Positions 11,633 through 22,739 are shown, counted from the stretch's first letter. The stretch: 64,000 nucleotides of DNA from Larix kaempferi (GCA_027924585.1 BSBM01000994.1:9431001-9495000), one strand, 5' to 3'. Numbers and translations are program-made. Notes: generated by a model from the letters alone, not told the origin.

Positions 11633-12599
11633 ACTGTAACCCTAATGGCTATGAGGAGATTTTAAAGCCTTAGCCACTAGCAAAGAAAGGGGTTCCATTT
11701 CCATTGTAATGATTTTTCTGTTCCGTTGCTGAGCAGTGCATTGGAGTGAGATATCAGGGCAAAGCAGTGGAAGAAGAGCACCTTGTGGCAACCTATCATT
11801 GGCCAAAGTGTTTACTTGGTCCATGGTGAGTCAATATTTCTTTATATTTTGCATTGTAAATCTGAGAAATAAAAGCTGAACTTTTAAGGCACAATCCTTA
11901 GATCTTGCTGGATTTTTTTCCCTCACAGGTTTCTCCATGGTATATCTTGGTGTTAATTGCGAGATTTTTTTTCTACTGTAGCTGTTCTCTTGTTTTCTTA
12001 GTTATTTTTTATAATGGAAGCAGTATGCTTTTAATTTTACATCTTAATTATAAGCAATCACTGTTATCACTGTACAGTAAGGGTATATTCTCACTGTATT
12101 TGCAATAACAGATTCAAAACTGTTGTGGTGAGCTTTTTTGTGGAATTATCCACTGTAGTATACAGACCAAGAATCATTGCAGGAACCACTCACATTACCT
12201 TTAAAACAACATCTATTGATTTAGCATTAGAAATTGTGTAAGGCTAGCTTGCATGTGGGAACAAATAGCAATTGTTAGCACCAGAAGTTGTGTAGGGAGC
12301 TTGCATGTGGGAACAGATAGCAATTGTCACCATTCTCATGCAAGTAGATCTGGCATTCAGGTGCCAAGAGGATCAAGACAAGGAACTTAACATCGTGCTT
12401 AGTAACATGCAAGGGTGTTCCAAAACCAATATTGTAGTAGCTCCATTTGCCTTCACCATGTCTGGCCGTCTTTTAAGTGTTGATTCTCAGTACAACCTAT
12501 CATTCTGCCAAGTGATCATCCATTGGAGAAACTGCATCACGTTATCAACTCAAATAATAAAATCCGTAGGCTCTTCTCTCTTCCTATAATGAGCCACTA
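11633..12599. other. Repeat-derived intergenic DNA
   Basis: It contains an LTR U5-like block near 11925 (CAGGTTTCTCCATGGTATATCTTGGTGTT), similar to blocks at 12948, 27228 and 54308. It also holds a tandem duplication AGCTTGCATGTGGGAACARA at about 12246 and 12298. No recognisable coding sequence is present. The region is best read as overlapping fragments of old LTR elements. Confidence 0.4.
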
Positions 12600-13290
12600 T
12601 GGGGGGTTCATAATAAACTCAAGAAGGGGGGCTCAACAACTTATTTGTAAAGCATTAATAAGGAGCACATAGTTCCTATGAGATGAACATAGATTCTCTG
12701 CTGCCTATGAGACCCTTGCGATAGTGTTGGGTCTGAGCCTGGGACCCTTGCGATAATGTCCAACTTATTTTGTTGGACATTAGTAAAATTATCTTATCTT
12801 ATATTTCACAGAAGACACCCTTCTCATCTATATCTCAGCAGAGAGTGTCCTCTTGCAGGCAGCAGGTTGCATCCAAGTCTTCCAGTTCATCTGGACAGTG
12901 ACACAGTCCTCCATCAAGAGTTATTTGATGGAGTTATTCCCAATATGGGTTTCTCCAGGGTAACATATGGTGTTCAATATTTATGTGGTGTGTTGAATGC
13001 TTTTATATTATGAATGGCATTATTATTTTCTTGTTTAACCACTGAGGATGAGAAATATTCCTGCACAGTAGAGCATAGACTTAGTATATTGCAATATTAG
13101 TTTAAATCTATTCTGATGAACTGTCCATTGGAATATTCAATGCAATTTACAGAGAGTGGCTTGCTGGGGGGTTCCTAATAAACTCAAGGAGGGGCTCAAC
13201 AACTTGTTTTGTAAAGCATTAACAAGGAGCGTATAGTTCTTATGAGATGAACAGATTCTCTGCTGCCTGCGAGACCCTTGCGGTAGTGTG
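12600..13290. repeat. Direct repeats (about 130 bp) flanking an LTR-like block
   Basis: The segments 12600-12727 and 13164-13290 are direct repeats. Both run from GGGGGGTTC.TAATAAACTCAAG through CTCAACAACTT and GATTCTCTGCTGCCT to GACCCTTGCG. The DNA between them includes 12807-13151, which matches 27098-27434 closely and has a U5-like GGTTTCTCCAGGGTAACATATGGTGTT. The arrangement could be a small LTR (TRIM-like) element or a local duplication around an old LTR. Confidence 0.6.
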
Positions 13291-13315
13291 TCTCTTGTTA
13301 AATTTAATGCAGATC

Positions 13316-13573
13316 TGATAAGTTAACTTTTGTAGGCTTGATTTTTATGTAGCAGAACAATAGAAACTGACTTCTTTTAACCTTTTAGCAGACTTAGAAC
13401 AATAGCATATGAATCTGAGATTATAAACCAGCAACTGATAACCAACAGTAAAAGTGAATCAACCATCAACAAGGACACAAGAGATTTACCCTGGGAAAAC
13501 CTTTTAAGGAATAAAACCCCAGCACAGAAAAAATCTTCCTTTATATGAGATGACTGAAATTACATGAGCAGAC
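13316..13573 (-). repeat. Left piece of an LTR split by element A
   Basis: The sequence resembles the minus-oriented LTR of element B in order: ACAATAGCATAT, then ACAAGGACACAAGAGATTTA.CCTGGGAAAACC, AAACCCCAGCA and TTCCTTTATATGAGATGAC. It stops at 13573 exactly where element A begins, and seems to resume at 26254 (CCTAGCTATGGG). The start at TGTTAAAT (13316) is a guess. Confidence 0.5.
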
Positions 13574-14162
13574 TGTTGTTGTAATTGTAACTTCGGAAGA
13601 TATTCCCTTGTATTTTATATTGTTATTATTATTGTATTTTATTTGTACCTCCGATGGAGATGTTTTTCCTCCGTTCGGGGATGTCATTATTATGCTTAGT
13701 CATTCTAGGTCATTGAGGTAAAAGCCTACATTGTAAGTCGGGGCAATAGATCCCCAAAAGGTCAAATGTAATTGTATTATTGAGTCTCCTAGAGAAGTCG
13801 GCCCAGTCAGTTTAGTTAGGGCCGACCTAGTCAGTTAAAAGGTCACCCCAAAAGTAAAGTATAAATAGAGAGCAAGGCTCTCTCATTTGGACACACACTC
13901 ACTCACTTGAGTTCGCATAAGTGAGAGAGAGAAGACAAATTCGCATAGGAGAAGGAGAGAGAGCTGCAGAAGACTATCTTGTTTTGTGGTTTTCCATTTT
14001 GTGATATTGTATTGGTGACGATTCTATCTCTGAGGAAGTTGCGGGGTTTTCTCCTTTATGGTTTCCCCAAGGAAAATCTTTGTGTCTCTTGTGTTATCCT
14101 GTGCTTGTTGTTCTTTCAGTTAAGATCCTAAATAATATTGATTAAAAGTAGAAAATCTAACA
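13574..14162 (+). repeat. Element A 5' LTR, 589 bp
   Basis: It begins TGTTGTTG and ends AATCTAACA, directly followed by the primer-binding site. It is equal in length to the second LTR, with about 16 differences by eye (11 transitions), or about 97% identity. Inside lie the palindromic pair GTCGGCCC...GGGCCGAC, a TATA box at 13860, and GCATAAGTGAGAGAGAGA marking the probable start of the transcribed R region. Confidence 0.9.
13797..13867 (+). promoter_or_regulatory. LTR core promoter: GTCGGCC motif pair and TATA box
   Basis: GTCGGCCC (13797-13804) and its inverted copy GGGCCGAC (13819-13826) precede TATAAATA (13860-13867). GGCCGAC contains GCCGAC, the core recognised by plant DREB/CBF factors. 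In the 3' LTR both arms carry transitions (GCCGGCCC, GGGTTGAC). Promoter activity is inferred. Confidence 0.6.
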
Positions 14163-14174
14163 TGGTATCAGAGC
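14163..14174 (+). promoter_or_regulatory. Primer-binding site, initiator Met tRNA 3' end (element A)
   Basis: TGGTATCAGAGC directly follows the LTR. It is the exact complement of the 3' end of plant initiator tRNA-Met, the usual primer for plant Copia reverse transcription. Confidence 0.92.
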
Positions 14175-14825
14175 TAACCTGAAAAGAAGACATTTTGCAG
14201 CTTTGGGAAGCTAGGGCTTCTAAGTTTGAGGTCTTCTCTCCACCTATCATTCCAAAAAGGAGGCTAGGCTAACTCGCCCTAAGAGGGCACATCTTTCTGT
14301 CGAAGTAGAATCTGATTACAAGAATTTTCAATTTTTGGCTCGTCACTACTGCCGGAGGAAAACTAGGGCATCAACTATTTTGGGATTATGTTCACAGATT
14401 TGGAGAAGTGAGTAGATTGGACAGCTCGCCTTGAGGAGGTGCATCTTTCTGTCCAATCGGAAGTTCCAAATTCCAAGTTTGGAAAATTAGGGTTTATCTG
14501 ACAAACCCTAGACCAACCAGCTCCAGAACCAGTTTGGGCATCTCAAAAGTCGTAAGACCTAAAAGTTTTGCTATTTCCATTTGAAGTACTCATTCAATAT
14601 GTCTCACCACACCAAGCTTGAGGATAAACTTGAAGGAGCTGATAACTTTCGAGCATGGAAGTATAGGATTGCTCTTGTCCTTGAAGAAAATGATTTGGAC
14701 AAGTATGTAAATGAAGAGGTTCTAGCACCAGAGGGAGATGAGGCTAAGGCTATCCACAAGAAGAACTTGGTTAAGGCCAAGAGAATTATTGCAGACTCCA
14801 TTAAGGATCATCTCATCCCACATGT

Positions 14826-15390
14826 TGTTAAGATTCAATATGCTAAGACAGAAAATATCAGCATTACATTCCATTTCACAACAATAGCATATACAGGATC
14901 ACTGAAAGAACAACAAGCACAGCATAAACACAAGAGACACAGATTTATCCTGGGAAACCCTCATGGGGAAGAAAACCCAGCAAAGCTTCCTCAATATAGA
15001 TGACCAGCAAATACAAAGATGTAAACCCTAGACATGAGCTCCTTCTCCTCCATAGCAGATCTCTCTCTCACCTATGCGCCAATCACAAGTGAGAGAATGA
15101 ATTGTGTGTGTGTGTGATAAATGAGGAACACACCTCCTCTATTTATACACTACTCGAACTTCTCTTTTATATTAACTAGGTCGGCCCCAACTTTAACCAC
15201 TGGGTTAAACACCCCATTACAAGTGACTCTGGGCTGACCCCACTAGGGAAGTCTAATAACCCAAGTTACCACATTCCGACGGAGGAATAAACATCTCCGG
15301 ATATACAATAAGGTCTTCACGGAGGAATGAAACATCTCCGGAATAATAAAGTACAAATATAATATTCTTTGAAGTTACAATATTTCAACA
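14826..15390 (-). repeat. Element B 3' LTR, 565 bp
   Basis: On the plus strand it begins TGTTAAGATTC and ends ATATTTCAACA. The complement of the polypurine tract follows at once. It contains ATTTATAC (TATA, minus sense), GTCGGCC (15180-15186) and a GT microsatellite two units longer than in the other LTR. Confidence 0.92.
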
Positions 15391-15599
15391 CTCCCCCTTA
15401 ACGAGAAGGATATTATAACAACATCTGCAGGAGCAAGGAGTCATCAACTACATCATACATGATACATCTATAGATCATTGGAAGCTTTCTCAACATCATC
15501 AGTAACTCAACCAGTTACTGGAATATCTTCAAGATCTTCAATACTGGAATATCAACATCTTCAGTATTGAGTCTTCGTCTTTTGCAGCACTTGAACAGC

Positions 15600-16520
15600 T
15601 ATAGTAACATCATCATCTAGATCACTCGATCAACAACCTCATCGTCTGGATCAATCGATCAACATCATCATCTAGATCTCTCGATCAACAGCCTCATCGT
15701 CTGGATCTACTGATCATCATCATAAAAGCATCAGCTGGATCCTCTCGATCAACAGCATCACATCATCAACTGGATCCTCTCGATCAACAACATCATGTGG
15801 ATCATCTCGATCTACATCATCTCTGGATCTACAACATCATCTGGATCATCTTGATCTACAGCATCTGGATCATCTCGATCTACAGCATCTGGATCATCTC
15901 TATCTACAGCATCTGGATTATCTGCAATACACACGATCCAATTCCAGGATGATCAATTCTGCTCACTTTAAGACATCTCTCATGTCTATGGACGATACAA
16001 TCCAGATCTACTTACAGGATGATCAATCCTGATTTTTTTTAAGACAAATCTCATGTCTAGGGACGATGCAGTCCATGATCCTTTTAAGACAAATCTCATG
16101 TCTAGGGACAATGTAGTCCCGACCACGGTGCCAGTCCTTTTTCATACTGGATGTGACCTAGATCAGATCTAGGATTTACCACCACAGAGCCAGTCCTTTT
16201 TCATACTGGATGTGACCTAGATCAAATCTAGGATTTACCACCACAGAGCCAGTCCTTTTTCATATTGGATGTAGGCCTGCCACCTGCAGGTCTTCATCAT
16301 CTACAGAGCCAGCCCTTTTTCATGCTGGATGTATCACATCTACAGAGCCAACCCTTTTTCATGCTAGATGTAACCTAGATCAAATCTAGGATTTATCACC
16401 ACAGAGCCAGTCCTTTTTCATATTAGATGTGACCTAGATCAAATCTAGGATTTATCACCACAGAGCCAGTCCTTTTTCATACTGGATGTGACCTAGATCA
16501 AATCTAGGATTTATCACGTA
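15600..16520 (-). repeat. Element B 3'-UTR tandem arrays
   Basis: Two arrays lie between RNase H and the polypurine tract. From about 15600 to 15925 a 20-30 bp unit, CATCATCTGGATCATCTCGA, repeats. From about 16129 to 16520 a roughly 60-bp unit with GAGCCAGTCCTTTTTCAT and a TAGATCAAATCTAGGA palindrome repeats, with units at 16197, 16257, 16307, 16345, 16404 and 16463. A single copy of the second unit is present in element A near 25155. Confidence 0.85.
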
Positions 16521-16814
16521 CATTTTGAACTAAAAGCTCAAGGATGATGCAGTCCTATCATCAATTTTCGGAGACAGATGTCTACGGATCAATTCTGGGA
16601 CCGAACTCCGGGGATGATACAATCCCTCTTCTTTCTCGGAGACATATGTCTACGGATCTCTTTTAGAACATGTGTTCAAGGATGATACAATCCACTCGTC
16701 AACTTAGACCCTGTCTAAGGACCATTTACCAACCTCACTGTCGGTATCACCAATATAGGTATCCACATCATCGACCTCACTGTCGATGCAGTCAATCTCA
16801 TCAATAGTGACCAC

Positions 16815-18110
16815 ATCACTCCCCCTTTCGAGGAGGGTCCTTCTGAACTACACCAAGCTTGTTTCGGAAATACTCAAACTTTACTCAAGACAGAGGTTTG
16901 GTCAACACATCAACAACTTGTTCGTTAGTGCTCACATATTTGAGCTTGATAGCTCCTTTCTGCACCATATCCCGTATATAGAAATATCGGATGTCTATGT
17001 GCTTTGACTTATCATGGAATACTGGATTCTCTGCAATCTTGATACAACTCTGGTTGTCACACAGGATCACAGTGGAGTCCATCTCTAAGTCAAACAATCA
17101 TGATAACAACTTCCGAAGCCATACCGCTTCACAACTAGCAGAGCAAGTAGCTATCTATTCTGCTTTAGCTGTGCTGAGAGCCACACTAGTCTGCTTCCTG
17201 CTAAACCACGAGATCATGACAGATCCCAGACAATAACATCCGCCTGATGTACTCTTCCTGTCTGATACACTTCCTGCCCAATCAACATCTGTGTAGCCAT
17301 ACACTTTGAAGTCATGATCTCCAAGACAACATAGACCAAAGCCTATCGTACCCTTTAGGTACTTTATCACATGCTTTGCAGCTACCAAATGAACACGTCT
17401 AGATTCCACTAGATACTGACTCAAGGTTTCACAGCAAAGCATATATCCGGCCTAGTATTTGTCAGATACATCAATGACCCAATAATCTGTCTGCACAGAG
17501 TCACATCCACTAACTCTGATGAGTCATCAGCTAATAGCTTCAAGTTGGAATCCATGGGAGTGGCCATGGCTTTTGCATTCCAACATATCAAATACTTTCC
17601 CTAGTTGAGAAAGATTCCTTCTGGGCCTTGCTATACTTCCAGACCTAGGAAGTAATGCATCAATCCGAGATCTTTCATCTCAAATTTTGTAGCTAGCTTC
17701 TTCTTGCTTTTCATGATCTGTTTCTCATTCCTTGTCAGAAAGAGATCATCCACATACAGTAATAGTATGACATGTTCATCATCCATAACCTTAAGGTAAA
17801 GGTTAGGATTAGCTTTACTTTTGGTAAAACCCAAGCTTGTTAAGAAGCTATCAGCTCTCCCTCTGTGATTGAACATCATTCACACTCTGCATTGAATGTT
17901 CTTCTGCATATCTATCCGTGCCATCTCTCGTCAGATGGGTCTACTGATATGCACTTGAAGATCATTCAAACTTCTTGCATCCATCTAAGAGAAGAATGTC
18001 ATCTGTATATAGACACCATCTTCAACCTTGTAGCAAAGGTTGAAATCTGCATCACCCATGGTGATCATTAAGCTCATCAAATGACTATCGATCCTGGGTG
18101 CCTGTACAGA
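16815..18110 (-). pseudogene. Element B reverse transcriptase-RNase H remnant
   Basis: Reading right to left, RT has SFLTSLGFTKSKANPNLYLK, the catalytic YVDD at about 17756-17745 and [17 protein letters not shown]. RNase H follows with HVIKYLKGTIGFGLCC, VDWAGSVSDRKSTSGG, ALSTAKAE, CDNQSCIKIAENPVFHDKSK and VDVLTKPLS. Frames break between 17880 and 18110 (RT N-terminal part degraded) and near 17500. It ends at about 16815. Confidence 0.88.
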
Positions 18111-18320
18111 GCTTTCTTCAATTACACCATTAAGAGAATGGTCTTATCGAGCCACTTGGAGCAAACATCTCGTCATGATCCTCTTCCTTTTTTTTCTTTT
18201 TCTAAGAGAATCTTCTAGCCACGAGCCTTCTATAGTATGTTTGATTTGTAAGTCTTCTTGTTGAACATCCATCACTTGTTCTTTGGAACAGGTGTTCATC
18301 ATCATAACACATGATCTTTT

Positions 18321-18595
18321 CTACAAATCAGAGTTAATCACATGATTAGTAATACTTCATAATCATCAAATTATGATAACCTATTATGCATACTGATATG
18401 ATTCACATAGTCATGCAACTATCTTGACCAATACTTTGGCACAACACTTTTCCATATCCTGTATGCATACAGTGGCTATCTAGATGCCTTCCATCTCTAC
18501 CAGAACATACTGTCAAGAGCGTGCACAACTCTCAGCATGTCAGCAAAGAGGTTTCATTCTAGATAAACAACGATGGAATGTTTGTCCAATCTTAC
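18321..18595 (-). other. Conserved intron-like segment of element B
   Basis: On the minus strand GGGTAAGATT (donor at 18595) and GATTTGTAG (ends 18321) bound 275 nt. Internal blocks match elements A and C: AGAATGAAACCTCTTTGCTG and AGTATGTTCTGGTAGAGATG. It sits at the same place, just upstream of pol, although gag itself is gone. Confidence 0.55.
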
Positions 18596-20630
18596 CCATC
18601 ATATGCATATTAGTAGTATACTGTTCAATGCTATATGAATGCTTACACTATGCATGATATATTCTAGGAATACAAATATGCATACAAGCAATATCAATTA
18701 CTATTTCAGAGATTCAAATAACAACTCAAATACTTATCTTTTATGTTGAGTGGTTGCCTCCCGCTTGATCTCTATATGTCTTTGAACTTCTATTCATTCT
18801 GTACCACTATGCATGCTTAAGTGTGCACTAGTGTCATCCTCATGATCTCATACATAAACATACATTCATTAGTATAATCTCAATACTATCAAAACATTTT
18901 GTATGGTCATGATCATTTCATACACAGGTATACTTACCTAAGATCCTATCACAAGGTAGGATTCTAACTTGATATAGGAAAACATACCTGGATTATCATG
19001 CTTGGTTATGTCTTAACATACCCAAACAATATCTTCTTTTGTTCTTTTCAATGATTTAGAGACCTTGTGCTAGAACCTGCATATCTCATGGGTTAAACAT
19101 AGTAGAACAAGGTCATACATACCTCGTCACTAGATCTTCTATGTGGTCAAAGACTATGGATGAGTCTTTGTCCCTATGTCATCATGGTCATAGAACTTGA
19201 TTTGTCTTTCTTGATGTACCTGTATCTTGTTAGCAGACAACATCATCTTCATACAACACCACAAGTGCATTAGTACAATCATAAGTGTCATAACCTTAAT
19301 CAATGAATGCCTTCTATCATTCACATGCATTCATTATTAAACAATCATAATTGTACTAATCTCAATAACATGAAGACAAACATATCATAAACTTAACCAT
19401 GAATAGATTTCAACACATACCTGCATCTCCGCAAGTCATACCTGTTAGGATTGCTTTTAACCCAATCCACTTTGATTTGTTGAAACTGGATCTGGAGCTG
19501 GATTAGGGTTTGTCAGAGAAACCCTAAAAATTCAAACTTCTGAATGGATGGAAAGATGTGGCTTTCTGAGTTGATCAAGCTGGTATAATTCAATTTTGAA
19601 AAATGCAAAATTTGACCCCTCAAAATTGCCTTTGAAACTTCTGGATTCATTGGATAGGACCCTGAACTAGGGTTTGATAAAGCCCACCCTTTTGCCCAAT
19701 CAAAAGGTTCGATCCAAAGCTCTAAACTTTGATTTTTTTGAGGAGCTTCCAACCGTGGTCATAGACTTAAAAAATCCAACTTTTGCAGAAGCCCTAATTT
19801 TCCACTTTTTCGATCAAAGTCCCGAATTAGGGTTTGATCAAGCCCACCCTTGTGACCAACCAAAAAATTCGATCTTGGTCTCTAAATTTCGATTTTTCTG
19901 AGTAGCATTCATTCGTGGACTCCGATTCCAAAAATTCCAACTTTCTCCGAAACCCTAATTTCCCACAACAGTGACTATTCAAGAATGAAGGTGCTCAAAA
20001 TCCAAATCTGTTTTGACAGAAATATTGACCTGATTGTTTCTGGTGTAACTCCAAAATTACGAATCCATAGGGTCTGAAACTTCTGCCTGTGGTAGCCCAA
20101 CCTGTCCTCTTTCCAACCCCACAGGTTTGACCTCAATTGGATTCTCTGAGAGAGAGTTATACCAAGTGTCGCAACGTGACCTGTTTATGGGATAAAACAG
20201 GAGAGCGAACTTGTGCGGCGTGCCACGTGTCACTGGTTGAACTTCGGCCTCTGAAAAAGTTACCTGATAAACTACAGTCTGTGCTCTACCTGTCACTTTT
20301 TACGAAATTTCATTTGGAGCTTCCTAGCCCGAGTTGTGACCTTTTTTCCTAGGTCACCTGTTTATGACTGAGATCTGGAAGAGGCAGAAACCCTAACTTG
20401 TACTGATCATAACTCACAAAGTACAACGAATTAGAAGCTGTCCTTTGGACACAAGGTACATGGGGATGTTATCTACGACTTGTAAAGGTTTCAGATCCTG
20501 AAACTTTGCCAAAATGGATTTATAGCGAAAGTTCCACGATGACTGGTTTTTGCTATACAAAACTCTAACCTTCAAATTGTCGCAAGTGAAGCAAGTGTCG
20601 TAAGTGCCATACATTGCCTTCCTTCAGGAT
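18596..20630 (-). other. Element B leader region, gag deleted
   Basis: In the other lineage members gag lies here, but no gag frame or zinc knuckle is seen. The minus strand at about 18770-18730 keeps the post-gag block GATCAAGCGGGAGGCAACC...AAAAGATAAGTATTTG found after gag in A, C and D. From 19440 to 20630 is a leader with repeated AACCCTAATTT-like phrases. Confidence 0.5.
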
Positions 20631-20643
20631 AGCTCTGATACCA
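20631..20643 (-). promoter_or_regulatory. Primer-binding site of element B (initiator Met tRNA 3' end)
   Basis: AGCTCTGATACCA on the plus strand is TGGTATCAGAGCT on the minus strand, directly after the 5' LTR. It fixes the orientation of element B. Confidence 0.92.
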
Positions 20644-21205
20644 TGTTAAGATTCAATATGCTAAGACAAAAATATCAGCATTACATTCCATTTCACAACA
20701 ATAGCATATACAGGATCACTGAAAGAACAACAAGCACAACATAAACACAAGAGACACAGATTTATCCTGGAAAACCCTCATGGGGAAGAAAACCCGGCAA
20801 AGCTTCCTCAATATAGATGACCAGCAAATACAAAGATGTAAACCCTAGACATGAGCTCCTTCTCCTCCATAGCAGATCTCTCTCTCACCTATGCGCCAAT
20901 CACAAGTGAGAGAATGAATTGTGTGTGTGTGATAAATGAGGAACACACCTCCTCTATTTATACACTACTCCGACTTCTCTTTTATATTAACTAGTTCGGC
21001 CCCAACTTTAACCACTGGGTTAAACACCCCATTACAAGTGACTTTGGGCCGACTCCACTAGGGAAGTCTAATATCCCAAGTTACCACATTCCGATGGAGG
21101 AATAAACATCTCCGGATATACAATAAGGTCTTCACGGAGGAATGAAACATCTCCAGAATAATAAAGTACAAATATAATATTCTTTGAAGTTACAATATTT
21201 CAACA
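20644..21205 (-). repeat. Element B 5' LTR, 562 bp
   Basis: It has the same ends as the left copy and abuts the primer-binding site on its left and the CATGT duplication on its right. GGGCCGAC at about 21046 and a TATTTATAC box near 20956 mark the minus-strand promoter. The second GTCGGCC is mutated to GTTCGGCC. Confidence 0.92.
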
Positions 21206-22398
21206 CATGTGTCATCCATGAAGACACCTAAGGAGATGTTCGATCCTTTGACGAAGCTATTTGAAGGGAAGAACATCAATCGGAAGATGACCTTGAGGAA
21301 CCAACGTAAGAATGTGAAGATTCAAAATGTTGAGTCCATGCAATCCTATTTCACAAGGGTCTCACAGATCAAGGAGCAACTTGAAGCAATTGGAAAAAGG
21401 TAGAAGGAGAGATCATGATGACCACCTTGAATGGTCTCCCAAGATCATGGGACTCATTTATTCAAGGGATATGTGCCAGAAAGAAGTTGATCACATTCAG
21501 GAGACTATGGGAAGAATGTACACAGGAAGAAGCTCGACTTGTGGCACGAGAAGAGAAGATGGGAGCAAATGATGACCAAGCTCTCATAGTTCACGCTAGA
21601 AGAAATGACATCAAGAGGGAGCACCATCATCACAACAAGAGGGAGAATCACCATCAAAGTAAGAGGGAGAACTATCATAAACAAAGAAGACCCATAAGAG
21701 ATCTATCCAACATTAGATGTTATGCATGTGATGAGAAGGGACACTACTCCAGAGATTGTCCCAGAAACAGAGGCTGCAACAAGAAGACAAACAAGAAGAG
21801 ACATCATGCTCACACCGCTGAAAATGATGAACCTGCAAGAAAAAGAACTAGAGAAGAAGAAAGAGATGATTCTTCAAGTGATGAAGAATATGTATTGTAA
21901 TAAAGGTAACTAGTTACAAGGGTTCATTTAGAAGGTTCCACCTCATAAGGTGAAGCTAGAGATGACTTTTAGTATTACATGAAGGGAGTAGGAGAAGCTA
22001 CTACAAAGTTGGACTCCGGAAAACAAATAAAGATCGATGCTTTATGGAAGCCTCTCATCCATTTCAGCATTGGTTAGGATGCAGAAGAAAGGATACGCAA
22101 AGTCTACTCCAGCACAAAGAACAAGTGTAGAACACTTGCTCAACATTTTCGATCATAAGCAAGAAAGGAACAGGACCTCAGAATCAGACGATGAAGAAGA
22201 ACACTCTGTCAAAGAATCTAGTAGTTCATGTAAGGAAGCAAAGATCAAGAGGGAGTCCACCCAACAAACAAACAAAGATAAGTATTTGAATTGTCATTTC
22301 TTGTATACTTAAATATTGTTCAGTTGTTTACATATTTATGTTTCTAGATTAAGTATGTTAGAACAATGAACATAATACTACTAATATGCAAGTAACGG

Positions 22399-22666
22399 GT
22401 AAGTGGCCTATGGTACTGTACAACACTCCATTGCTACTTATCTAGAATGAAACCTCTTTGCTGACATGTTGGGAGTAGTGCACACTCTTAATAATGTTCT
22501 GGTAGAGATGGAAGGCATCTAGAAAGTTATCGTATGAATACGGGATATGAATGAATATTGTGTTGAATACTGGCTAAGATAGTTGCATGACTGTGTGACC
22601 TATGCATGAGAATTTGTTTTGAAAATTATGAAATGTTTCTAACCACACAACTAAATTGACTTGTAG
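22399..22666 (+). other. Conserved intron-like segment between gag and pol (element A)
   Basis: GGGTAAGTGG (donor GT at 22399) and TTGACTTGTAG (ends 22666) bound 268 nt with no open frame. The same segment with matching ends recurs in elements B and C. Conserved internal blocks include GAAACCTCTTTGCTGACATG and GTAGAGATGGAAGGCATCTA. It is followed by CTTGTAGG...CCTACATG, a small hairpin. Splicing is inferred from the signals. Confidence 0.55.
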
Positions 22667-22739
22667 GAAAGATTGTGTACCATCACCTACATGAGAGACT
22701 TGTTTTGAAGAACAAGTGACGAATTCAAGATGAAGAACC

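Larger units (their letters stand above)
14826..21205 (-). mobile_element. Ty1/Copia element B, nested in element A's gag
   Basis: The element is 6380 bp, flanked by the exact 5-bp duplication CATGT (14821-14825 and 21206-21210), and read right to left. LTRs are 14826-15390 (3') and 20644-21205 (5'). The primer-binding site is at 20631-20643, and the polypurine tract is the complement of CTCCCCCTTAACG at 15391-15403. Only RT-RNase H coding remains. Gag, protease and the integrase core are missing. LTRs differ at roughly 14 sites plus two tiny indels by eye, so the insertion is fairly young, and younger than the element A copy that contains it. Confidence 0.92.
14599..21900 (+). pseudogene. 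Element A gag, split by element B
   Basis: The gag starts at ATG 14599 (SHHTKLEDKLEGADNFRAWK, the UBN2-type Copia gag N-terminus) and is open to the insertion point at 14825. After the 6.4-kb insertion the same frame resumes at about 21206 (KTPKEMFDPLTKLFEG) and stops at 21403. A frameshifted block at 21415-21900 has GLPRSWDSFIQGICA, a His/Arg-rich stretch, and an intact zinc knuckle CYACDEKGHYSRDC (21718-21759; C-X2-C-X4-H-X4-C). It ends in an acidic SSSDEEYVL tail and a stop. Gag forms the virus-like particle and binds RNA. The gag frame is closed by its own stop, not fused to pol. Confidence 0.85.

Noticed and set aside
12841-13156. GAGAG...TG-CA...GAGAG as a solo LTR with target duplication
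   Set aside because: The homologous copy near 27100 shares sequence upstream of the supposed LTR start, so the boundary is not an insertion edge.
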